Assembly (NCBI GenBank): GCA_004431415.1
Contig: QPMI01000017.1
Location: 620,001-684,000, forward strand
Direction of reading: 5' to 3'
Origin: Cyanophora paradoxa
Lineage: Eukaryota > Glaucocystophyceae > Cyanophorales > Cyanophoraceae
DNA: 64,000 bases
The notes beneath the pieces were generated by a model. The model did no database searches. It was given only the letters and a program-made list of their open reading frames with translations, and had not been told where the DNA came from. Within the stretch, counting starts at the first letter, position 1; each line of letters begins with the position of its first letter. The position numbers were made by a program, and so were the translations under genes. This document shows positions 43,901 to 54,400 of the stretch, one piece after another.

Positions 43901-45479
43901 GCGGGGCGGGGCGGGGCGGGGCCCGGGCGGGGCCGTGGCGCGCTGACCTTGCCGAGCTCGTTGATGCAGAGCTTGGAGGCCATGAGGAAGGCGACGGGGT
44001 TGTGCGGCTGCTGCGCGACGACCTGCTTCAGCGTCTTCAGCGCCCGCTGCGGCTGCCTCGACGCCTGCAGCGCCATCGCCATCCGGAACCACGTCGGCTT
44101 CACGCTGAACATGCGCGAGAGCGACCGCTCGTACGCCTGCCGCAGCCCGTCAGCGCCGCGGCGGCCGGCGGCCAGGAGCGAGCAAGCGGGGCGGCCGCGC
44201 ACCGCGGCGGCGAGCGGGAAGGCGCGGATCTGGCCCAGCGCGAAGGCCAGGTGGTCCACGTACGTGCCGCCGCTCCCCGCCTCCTCGCCCGTCCGCAGGT
44301 CCGCCCCGCCCTCGTGCGCTTTCTCTGTGCCGCCACGTTTAAGAGCGCGTGGCGGCGCGGCGGCGGCCGGGGGCGCGCACGGTTGAGCGCCTCGAGGGTC
44401 ATCTCGAGGCTGGCGCCCTCCCCCGCGAGCCCCAGCGGGCTGTTCAGGATGATCGCCTCCTTGATCATGAAGCAGAGCGCCGCCTCCTCGAGCCGCGTCG
44501 ACGGGATGAACCCGCTGCGGAAGGCGTCGGGCCGCCGCGGCGGGGGAACGGCCGGGCGGGCGCGAACCCTGACCCAGATCCAGCGGCCGACATCGGGTGG
44601 TAGTCGCACGGTGCAACATCTAACAACAGCAACCTTCCCAAGCTGCGAAGAAGCTGCGCGCGATGTACATGAGGACGAGATCCAACCGCGAACATTGCGG
44701 CCGGCACACTTTCCGCTTTCCTCGCAGCGAAATGCTCTGGTACTGCATTATACTTTGCCTTGCGCTCCCTAATGCGTTCGCGGTGTCCCTGCAGCGGCGG
44801 TGAGGAGCGCACGGAGGTTTCGGCGCTGGAAGAACGGACCCTATCCCAATGTAGGCGCGCGGAATGCGGACGAGCGCATCCTCAAATGCGGACGCAGCTC
44901 GGCCCTCCGGGTCGGTGCTCACGGCGTTGGCGCCCAGGTTCGCTGCTTCTTGGTAGGCGGTCATCGCCTGTTGGTACTGTCGCAAACGCTCGAGGCAGAG
45001 GCCTGCCGCAAGGTCAGCAAAAGGAGTAGAAACCAATGTGATCTCAGAACGCGGACCCTTAAGGACCAGCCCGGAAATGCGGGCGGCGAAGCCTTTCTGT
45101 CCGGGTGTCCCGCCCTGTTGCATCGCGGACCCGATGAGCCGTTCTACTCCTGACAACGCATTCTGCACGCGCCCCTCCAGCATCTCTATCCGGGCCATCT
45201 CGAGCTGCGGCTCCTGCGGTCGGTTGGGCCTTTGTTAGCTTTGAACGCAGGCAGGCCCACGCGACCCCCGCGCAGGGCGGCAAGCTTGCGCACCAGCGAA
45301 GAAGTGTCGATTGATGCGAGTCGCTCCAGCACGTGGCGCGCATCGCCGATCTTTCCGCCATGAGATAGGGTCCGAGCGAGATGAATGCCGCGATCGAGTT
45401 CCGAGGGCAGCTCGCGCGAGCGAGGTGCCTGTTGCGGCACCTGCAGCGTGCTGCCCGAACGGCTGAAGGGCTTCGGCAT
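40965..45479 (-). CDS. TTC7: TTC7-like tetratricopeptide-repeat protein
   Basis: TTC7 proteins scaffold the plasma-membrane phosphatidylinositol 4-kinase complex (PI4KA with EFR3 and FAM126). Minus-strand exons encode consecutive TPR helices: MLEGRVQNALSGVERLIGSA, LAAGLCLERLRQYQQAMTAY, TRLEEAALCFMIKEAIILNS, KPTWFRMAMALQASRQPQRA, RTAINFAQKALMLGGPMAAR, ALALLALLLSCGRQHGQALK and DAAYCIAQADQLDPFSAELF. The last exon (40965-41291) contains AEAYAVACELQQTAPLLPFS and then RIPMLL before the stop. That LPFS-x-IP ending is the hallmark C-terminus of TTC7. The start is given as the ATG at 45479; the 5' exon junctions were not fully closed. The intron before the last exon (41292-42782, 1491 nt) is about twenty times longer than the others because it holds a minisatellite. 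Confidence 0.8.
41391..42703. repeat. 169-bp minisatellite, eight units, in a TTC7 intron
   Basis: Units begin at 41391, 41560, 41729, 41898, 42067, 42236, 42405 and 42574; the last is cut short at about 42703. Units are almost identical. Variants are confined to the junction (gatggcgggcggc versus gacgggggacggc, arranged in a mixed order) and a few single bases, such as agtggag changed to actggag in the last two units. Each unit has a catatgag ... ctcatatg inverted pair about 30 bp apart. Both strands show short open frames in each unit, but 169 is not a multiple of three and the array sits inside an intron, so it is non-coding. Confidence 0.97.
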
Positions 45480-45844
45480 CGTGCTGAAGTCGCCCGCCGG
45501 GCAATATCACGGCGGCAAGCCGCCGACAATCTAGAGCGCCAATTGCAACTGTTCGGTTCGCTCCGGCAATTCCGCAGCGCGGCTGGGGCAGCGGCAGTTC
45601 TCTTCGGAAGCGGTGTTCTAGAGTAATGTACCCAGCCCCCCCTCCCCCCCCCCTTCAAGCGCTACTTCCGCGCCCGCCCGAGCAAACTCCGCGAGAACTA
45701 GTACTGTGCATGCACACCTCTCCGCGAGAACTGTGCATGCACACCTGCCGAACCAAGAGAGATCAAATTCAGACGGAAACGGTGCCTAGCTGCGCCCCGC
45801 CCTCACGTCGCGGAATCCGGGGCCCCCCTGGCCGTTGAGGAACG

Positions 45845-46591
45845 TCAATACGTTTGCGTGGGTCGCGGCTCCGCAACCCTGGGCAGGGCCGCCGGGCAGG
45901 CGAAGGTGGCGCCTTGGTGGATCCAGTCGGGGTCGTTTCCTGTCGGCGCGTACGCGTAGTCGATCCCGTCGGACACCGTTCGTCTCTCTTCCTCGGTTAG
46001 CACGTGCCCACACGCTACGGCCGCCGGTCAGCGCCGTCAGCCGCAGAGAGTCGGACTATATTCAGCCCAGCCATGCCAGCGCGCCGCGCGCGCTAGCATT
46101 ATAGCTTGTGCGAACATATGTACAGCGTCAACGCACTCGGACATCGGCAGCGTCTGACCCAGCCCGACCCGTAACTCCCGGGCTGCGTACGCGTGCGCAT
46201 GTGTTCATCGAGCATCGGGCCGCGCAGCCTGGCAGCGGCCGCTCACCTCGACGAGGTCCGGATCGTCTGCGGACCCGGCCATGAACCGCTGCATCATCTG
46301 CGCCCGGCGGCACTGTCAGAAGGCCTATATGCGGCGGTCGCGGACGCCCGCGCGCGACCGCGGAGCCTGGCGCCGGCGCGCCATTTCTTTGAGGACGTCG
46401 CTGGGCTTGCGCCCCGTCTGCTGCGCGACGCGCGCCACCTCGGCGTGGTCGATGTTCATGCTAGAGCCTGCACTGCACTGTCTGCTGAGTTTGGGGGTAT
46501 GCGCATGCAGATAGAACGGGCGACCCCGGCCCCTGCTCCTCGAGCCCAGTAAGCTTCGAAAGCAAGCGTTGCTGCCGCGTTGCGATTTCAA
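45845..46591 (-). CDS. Small hypothetical protein
   Basis: Not recognised. A minus-strand exon contains MNIDHAEVARVAQQTGRKPS then DVLKEMARRR, a helical segment. A 33-nt intron (gtccgc ... ttctgacag, about 46308-46340) joins it in phase to CRRAQMMQRFMAGSADDPDL. A final exon region encodes LTEEERRTVSDGIDYAYAP followed by GNDPDWIHQGATF and stops at 45845-45847. The junction between the middle and final exons was not closed. The start could be the Met near 46459 or an upstream one at 46591. It lies between the TTC7-like and SMP genes on the same strand. Confidence 0.5.
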
Positions 46592-46670
46592 AGAAGCGAA
46601 GCGAAGCAGGAGGCACTAGAACACAAGCGGGCGACGCCGGCGGGCGGGGCGGGCGCGCCGGCAGCGGCGG

Positions 46671-48262
46671 CTAGCCGCGCTTGTCGCCGCCGAGGGAGCG
46701 GCGGACGAGGGTGGAGGAGCCGGAGAGGGGGAAGGCGTTGGCGTTGCCGCGGAAGGCGGACGGCTGCAGCCGGGGCGACTCGGAGCCGGCGGCCGCGGCC
46801 TTCTTCGGAGTGCGGTCCCGGTCCCGGTCGCGGTCGCGGGGGCCGGAGCCGCCGGACCAGGTGCGGGGCGGCTCGAACTGCTCGGGGGAGGCGAGGGCGA
46901 AGGCGGCGGGGATGGCGAAGGGGAGCACGCGCGGGCCGGAGGGGCCGGCGTGGGACGAGGAGGCGGTCGAGTGGAAGGAGGACGGGTGGTGCGCCCCGCC
47001 CAGCGCCGCCGCGATGCCAGCCCCGCCCCCGCCGCCGACGCCGGCCGGCGAGGCGGAGCCGCTGGCGCGGCTGGCGCCCTGCAGGCGGACCAGGCGCCCG
47101 GGGGCATGGCGGCCTCGCGGCAGGAGCAGTGGCCGCAGTGCGGCAGGTCGGCCGTCTGGCAGCCGGCCGAGACCGTCGCCACGGGGCCGCCCTTGGGGTC
47201 GATCGGCGCCGCGTCCTCCGGCCAGCGCCCGATGGGGACGTAGCTGGGGTACACGAGGCGGGCCCGGACCTCGTCGCGGACCTTGTGGCGCAGGAAGGTG
47301 CCGACGGCCGCGAACTTCTCGAGCTTCTCGACGTGCCCGAGGCTCGTCGTGATGTCGAAGTCGATGAAGGGCTCCCCCACGAAGCAGACGTAGCCGCAGC
47401 CGGGCCCGCCGTCGTCGGCCGTCGCCCACTCCACGCGGACCTTCCCCTCGAAGCGGATGTTCCGCAGCCCGACCGCCACCGGCATGCACGCCGCCCGCGG
47501 CACCGGCCAGTCCACGTAGATCGAAGTCTGCGGGGCCCCGGCGCCGCCGTCAGCGCGGCCTGGCGGGGCGGGGCGGGGCGGGGCCGCGGGGCCGGCGGGG
47601 GCCGACCTCGACGTCCACGCAGGCGTTGCCCGTGTACTCCAGCTCGACGTCCGCCAGCTGCGCGACATAGGGGCTCGGCTACCGCGGCGCGGGCGGCAGC
47701 GCGGGCGCCGCGGGCGGACGCACGATGCGGCCGCAGTCGCCCTCCGGCCGGAAGAGCTGCACCCGCTTCAGCGCCGGGAGGACGGAGCCGATCTCAAGCT
47801 CCCGGAAGGTTATGTCTCCCTGCGCGGCGCCAGTGAGGACGGCGCGGCGGAGTCGCGTCACGCCGGCTGCTCACAATCGCGGCGGGCTTGTCGGGCCTGT
47901 TGCATAGCTCGTGGAGGCGCGTGCGGAGGTCCTCGACGAATTTCGGCTTCAGTATCTCGCCCGCTATTACGGAGACCGCCGTGTTGAGCCAGTCGCAGGT
48001 CTCGACCGGACCGCGCTCGATGTAGCGCGGCGGGAGGATCGTGTACTGCGTGGCGGCGTCAGCTTCGGCCGCTCGGTGCGGCTGCAAGTCGGGCAAGTCG
48101 CACGTGCTGTGGGAAGCGCCGCAGCGGCGGTTTTGCGCGCCGCAGCTTTCGGCTGACGACACAGACCGCGAGCAGGACGACCAAGACAAGGACGCTCACG
48201 GAGCCGGCCACCCCCGCGACCACGCCGGCGCGGAAGATTTCGCCCGGCTCGTCCAGCTTCAT
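46671..48262 (-). CDS. SMP-domain lipid-transfer membrane protein
   Basis: SMP domains form tubular lipid-binding modules at ER contact sites (E-Syt/tricalbin/TEX2/Mmm1 families). The start is ATG 48262: MKLDEPGEIFRAGVV leads into one membrane segment (VAGSVSVLVLVVLLAVCVV) and a basic RKLRR stop-transfer. The next exon has YIERGPVETCDWLNTAVSVI. Further exons give LEIGSVLPALKRVQLFRPEG, the loop GLRNIRFEGKVRVEW, and the end of the SMP fold, LGHVEKLEKFAAVGTFLRHK then VRDEVRARLVYPSY. A low-complexity tail (Gly/Ala/Ser, then RDRDRDRDR, then SLGGDKRG) ends at the stop 46671-46673. No C2 domain is visible, unlike E-Syts and tricalbins. The frame changes near 47090-47110 by a tiny intron or a run-length error. 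Confidence 0.8.
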
Positions 48263-48484
48263 CGCGGCGAAGTCTGCGGGAGGGGTACGTAGCCCAGGTG
48301 CGGAGAAGTCTGCGGGAGCAGATCAGGTTGCCGCCGTCACAGCGGCCCTGGCATCTAGCTCGGGAGCGCCGTACTTATCGAACAAGTGACTCGGTGACTT
48401 GAGATCTAGCGCAGCCGGCACAGCCCCAAACCGCCGTTAGCTATAGCCGGCCGCTGGCACCGACAGCGGCCAGGCGAAGGCAGA

Positions 48485-51400
48485 ATGAGTAGACAGGACG
48501 AGCGTGACTTCCTGCAGGTGCGCCACTGCGCCTGTGCCCCACGCAGAGGCTCCGAGTGGGTCAGGCATCCGAATCCTTTCCCACATGAACTTACGCGCTC
48601 TCCTCTCAGGCGATCGAGGCAGTGTTCGTCGCGATCCTCGATGCCACGAAAGACGTGCTCTGTTTCCTTCTGGTGCTCGTCGCCGCAGTCGTCCCGTGGC
48701 GGACAATCCGTTCGTTCCCGTCCCGCTCCGCCGCCGCGCCGTGCCGCGAGCCCGCGGTCCTAGCTTCGAAGTATCTTTAAGTGCCGCCGGGCAAGCGGTC
48801 CGTCCCGCTCTGACGGGGCGGCCGCGCGCGCGCTGCAGAGGTCTTCGCGTCAGCTTTCGGGGCGCCCAGCCGGCAGGAGTACCGGAAGCGGGCGGTCTGG
48901 CTCTGCCTCTACTCCCTCTTCGACGTGCTGGCCGTGCCCGCGGGCGTCCTCGCGTTCCTCTGCCCCTGGCGCACCGCCCAGGCCGCCCGCGCCGTCCGCA
49001 AGCTCCTCGCCAAGGCGCCCCCCGCCAACGACGACGACGTGGACAAGGACTGCCGCTACAACTGGAAGCTACGCTTCCTCTTCCTAGTCCAGTTCTTCGC
49101 CGCCCTCTTCGACGTGAGCGCGCCCCGCCCCGCCCCGCCCCGCGCCCCGCCATGCCCTCCTCGCGCCCACCGCCGGGCAGGGCCCCATCATCCTCTCTTC
49201 GCTCTTCATTCTGCTCATACCCTGGCGCACCGGCCCCTTCATCCGATGCGTCCGAAACGTGCGCCCTGTACCCCCCAGCGCCCCCGCCCCCGCCTGCCCC
49301 GCTGAGCGCCCTGCTTCGCAGAAGTGGGATGAGGAGTGGGACGGCACATGGTCCTGCTACAGCATGTCCCTCCGGTGCACCCTCCCCCTCGCTCACCGCA
49401 TGCCCGTACCCCTCGGCTCACCCCGCCCCCCCCTCCCCCTCCCCCCCTCCCCCCTCCCCCCTCCCCTCCCCCCCCCCCCCCCCCAGCCTGTCGGCGGTGC
49501 GGCAGGTGTTCCTGGCGCTGGCGGACGTGCCCCTGCTGCTCCTGGGGCTGCTGCCGCTGGCGGTGCCGTGGCGGGCGTACCAGGCCTTCCGCGTGTACCG
49601 GCACCGCCTCGCGCAGCCGGAGGAGGGCGAGGGCGGCTGGTGGAGCGTGAGGGAGGACCCGTACTACAACGCCCCCTCCGCCGCTCCGCCGCCCTCCAGG
49701 CCGCCGTCGTCGCCATCGGTGCGCCCCTTCCCCCCCCCCCTCCCCCCTCCCCTCCCCCCTCCCCCCCTCCCCCCCCCCCCCCACACCGCTCATCGGCCCA
49801 CCCTCCCTTGGGCCAGACGTCGTCGCGGTGCCGGCGGGGCTGCTGGCGCTGCTCTCGGGGTGGCGCACCGCCCCCTTCATCGCCTCCATCCTCAACTGCG
49901 ACCAGAACGCCGAGCTCTACTCCGAGGGTCGGCGTACCCCCGCCCGCCCCGCCCCCTCACCCCTCACCCCCTCCCAATTGCTCACCCCCCCCCTTCCCCC
50001 CCCCCCCCCCCCACCGAAGACCGGCCCCAGGACGAACGCTTCAACGGCGAGCTGCGCTGGGAGGCCCTCGTCCACGTGCGTACCCCCCTCCCCTCCCAAA
50101 CTGGCCCGTCCGGGCCGGCCCCGATCGACGGCGGCCGCAGTTCCTGTGGCTCTTTGTGGACGTCGTGCCGGTCCTCTGCGCCCTCGTCTGCCTCGCCACG
50201 GGAATCCGCGCCGGCCCCCTCATCGCCGAGCTCGCCCACGTGCGTACCTCTCCCCCCCACCCCCACCCCCACCCCACCCCCACCTTTAACGCTCGTCGGC
50301 AGCACTGGCGGTCGCTGGACTCGGAAGAGCGGCGGCGGATGGTGGAGAGGCACGGGCACCGCATCGCCGCCAAGAACTTCGCGCAGCTCCTCCTCGACCT
50401 AGCCCTTCTCCTCCAGGTGCGAGGGCGCGGCCCCGGCCCCCCTCGGGCGCCCCCGCCCCCGCCCCGCCCCGCGCCGTCCCGCGCCTCACCCTCTTTCTTC
50501 CAGGCCGCCCTCCTCCTGGTCACCCTCTGGCGCTTCTACGCCTTCGCCGTCGAGCTCTACGCGCTCTGGTCCTCCAAGGCGCCCCCGTACCCCTCCCCGT
50601 CTGCCCCCCTCCCCCCGCCTGAGCGGCGCGCCAGACGTGGGAGGAGCGGCTGCGGATCCAGTTCGAGTTCGACGCCCTCGCGATCGCCTCCAAGCAGGCG
50701 AGCGCGCGAACGTTCGCCTCCCCGCCTCCCCGCCATAAACGAACGCTCGCCCGGCAGGTGGGCGTGCTGGCGCTGGACGTGGCGTTCCTCCCTATGGCCC
50801 TCCTCGTCTTCGCGACGGCGTGGCGCGCCCCCGCCCTCCTCGCCGCGTACCGGGCGGCGGCGAGCCCGCTGGACAAGCGGCTGGCGTGCGTGAAGCAGTT
50901 CCTCTGGCTCCTCGTCGACGTCCCCTTCGCGCTCCTCTACCTCGCCACCCTCGCCATGCTCTGGCGCGCCTGGCCCTGCTCCCGCGAGCTGGCCCCGCAC
51001 TGGCGCCGCGAGGGCGGGCCCTCCTGGGACGCCCGCCTCGTCGTCCTCGAGGCGCGCGCTTTCCGCCGCCCCTCCCTCCCTCCCTCCCTCGCTTCGCGGC
51101 TCACGCGCCCCCGCAGCACTTCTTCCTGACCTTCTGGGACGTCCCCTTCATCCTGATGGCCGGCGTCGTCTTCTGCACCCTCTGGCGCGCCCTGCCCCTC
51201 GGCCAGGTCGTCTTCGACCGGGTGCGCTCTCTTTTCCCCCGTCCAATTTCCGCCGCGTACCCCCCTCACACCGCTCCGGAGGGCAGGAGTCCTCGTCGTA
51301 CTGGAACCGGCGGGCCTCGTTCGAGCAGTTCGCGCTGCTCCTCAGGGACCTGGCCGCCGCCGCCCTCCTCCTCCCCTTCGTCCTCCTCACCGTCTACCGC

Positions 51401-54400
51401 GTCCCCTCGTTCCTCTTCACGCTCCTCAAGGGCGGCCGCCGCGCCGTGGACGAGCCCCTCCTCGTGCCCCGCGAGTCCCTCTCGGTCTCTCTCCGCGGGC
51501 CCGACTCGGGCGGGGTCGAGATGCACGTCGCCATCCGCGGGCCCTCCGCCGCCGGCCTCGCGGAGCGCCTGCGGGGGCCCAGCCCGCCCCGGCTGGCGCT
51601 GCACGTGCAGGGCGACGGCTTTTGGGAGCGCGCGGTGGCGGCCATGGGCGCCGCCGGCGTCGCCATCGTCCGCGGCATGCTTCCCCTCGTCGTCCGGCCC
51701 CCCGAGCAGGCCTGGCCCTTCTCATTCCCCTTAGGCTCGAGGCTCACGCCCGGACAGGTGTCGGTGGTGTCGAGCGCGGATGAGGGGGAGGGCGGGGAGC
51801 CGCCGGGCGTGACCGTCCGCATCGTGCTGCACGCCTCCTTCAAGCGCCGCGTCCTCGGCAAGGCGCGTCGTGGCGTGCGCTCAGCGCCGCGCCCTCCGCG
51901 GCTGACGGGGCCGTGCCGTGCGGGGGCAGATCTTCCGTAAGATCGTGCGGGTGGCGGGGGACGAGACGCTGGAGTTCGTGGCCGAGATCGAGGGCCCCGC
52001 CGGCACCGAGGGCGCCCTCTTCCTCCTCCCCGCCGCCGCCTCCAAGGCCCGCCCGCCCCGCCGCGTACCCCCACCCCGCTCACGCGAGGAACGACGCAGA
52101 TCGCCGAGTCCATCGAGAAGAACCTCCCCATCGAGACGACGGTGCCCGAAACACGTCCTACCCCAATCCCTCCCCCACCTTCTGAGGCGGGGGCCAGGGG
52201 GAGCGGCCGGCGGTGGTGGAGCGGGCGGCGCGGCTGCAGGACCGGCTCTTCCCCGCCACCCTCCGCGAGCTCCTCGTCATCGCCCAGGACGCCTGGGCCG
52301 CCCTCAAGGTCCCCGGCTTCTGTACCCCCTCTCCCGCTCTATATTTAGCGTTGGCAGGTGCTCGGGGTGCTCGGGCTCGCGGCCCTCACGCACCTCGCCC
52401 CCTGGCGCGCCCTCGGCATGTACATCGCCCTCCTCGAGGTGGGACCTACCCCCCTCGCCCTCCAACCCACCCCATCCCCCCGCTCACTTCGCTGGCAGCC
52501 GGTGGAGCGCTTCCCGAAGCGGGTGTGCGTGTCGCTGCTGGGGCGGTGGGCGACGGTGCAGCGGGAGGACCTCGCCCGCTTCGGCGCCGAAACCGAGGCC
52601 GCCCTCGCCGCCCGCCTCAAGGCGCGCCGTACCCCGCTCTCGTTCGTTGCTCGCTCGCGCCTGACGGCGGCGGCGGCGGCGGCGGGGCCTGTAGGAGGCG
52701 GCGGCGGGGGAGGGCGCGGGCGGGGGCCCGGACCCGTGGGCCCCCGGGGGCAACGAGCTGGCGGCCGAGCGCGCCCTCCGCGAGGCCTGCGACACCTTCC
52801 ACCGGTGCGGCCTAAGGCTTAAGGCTCTCCGCCCGGGCGCCCAGGTCCCGACCGAGCGCTTTCTGCCGCGCGCCGCAGGGCGGAGAAGGGGAGCCGCGCG
52901 TGGCGGCGCGCCCTCGTGCACACGCGCCTCGCCACGCGGCTCCTCGACGGGGCCGGCGAGCCGGGCCGCCGCGCCAAGGCGCTGATGGCCGAGGAGTGGG
53001 GCCTCTGGAACGGGCGCCGCCTGGCGGCCTACGAGCACGCGCAGGCCGAGGCCTTCGTCGCCACGGCGGCGGCCGCCGACTGGGAGGAGGCGGGGGAGGT
53101 CCCCCTCGCGGGCGCGCTGCCGCTGCTGCGGGCCGAGGCGGCGGCGGCCCGGGCGGAGAACCTGGGGTCCCTCGCCGAGTGCGTGGGGCGGGTGGACGGG
53201 GAGAAGGCGCGGCTGGAGGGCGAGCTGCGGGGCCCCTGGAACGGCCCCTGCGGCCTCTTCCGGCGGCCCTGGCGCGAGACCCGCAAGGTCATCTTCGGCT
53301 CCTTCGCCGAGGCCGCCCAGGCGCGCCCGCGTACCCCCCTGCCTCATCTTCCCCCCCCCGTCTCCTTATTCCTCTACCCCCCCCCTCGCAGGATTTGATC
53401 GCGATCTTCTTCCTCGCGCTGCTCGTGGCGACCGTCTACCGCCTCGTCCTCGCCGTCCGCGACTTTTTCGCGGTACCCCCCTCCCTCTTCGTCCCCACCC
53501 CATCATCTTACCCCTCGGGCAGGCGCGGGGGGCGGTGCGGAAGCGGGGGGCGCTGCAGGCGCAGGTCCGTGAGGTCGCCCTCGACCTCCTCTACCTCCTC
53601 AAGGCCCGTACCCCGCCCCTTTCCTCGCTCTCTGTTTTCTTCTCTTTTTAACACTCGCCGCAGTCGCTGCTGGTGCTGGTCCTCCTCTACCGCTCCCTCG
53701 ACTTCCTCGCGGAAGTCACCCAGGCGCGCGTCATTTCATCCCTTACTTTTAGCGATCCTTGCGCCTGAAGCTCGCTCGCGGGGAGCAGGAGGGCCTGGCG
53801 CGGGGCAGCGCGGCGGGGTGCCGGGGGGTGGTGGACCGCTACCTGCGGGCGATGGCGCGGGACCTGGGCCGCCTCTGGCAGCTCCTCACCCTCTGGGACC
53901 TCTACCGCGTCCTCGTCTCCGCCGCCCTCTGGGGCGTCCTCATGCCCATGGAGGCGTTGACTGAGGCCCGCCCGCCCCCGCGCCCCCCGCCCCGCCCCGT
54001 CCCGCCCCGCCCCTCCTCCTCTTAGCGTTTCCCCAGGTCTCCTCCGTGCTATTCTGCGGGATGAGCCGCCGCAACGCCATCCCCCACTCCGCCCTCGTGC
54101 GACGATCTCTGCCACCGATCCCTCCGAGTCGGGCCGACCCGATTCCCCGCAGGTCTACCTCGCGATGCTCGGCATCGCGGTGGCGATCCCCTGGGGCGTC
54201 CTCCCCGCCTCGTACCCGGGGCAGGCGGCCCTGGCCGGCGTGCCCGCCCTCGTGGGCCTCTCGGCGGCCTGCGTGGCGCTCGCGGGCCTGGCGGACCGCG
54301 AGCTGCGGCCCGTGGCGGACCCCTCGCCCCGCGTCCGCTGGACCGCCGCCAACGCCCGCGCCGCCCTCGGCCTCCTCGTCGAGTTTGCCCAGGTACGGAC

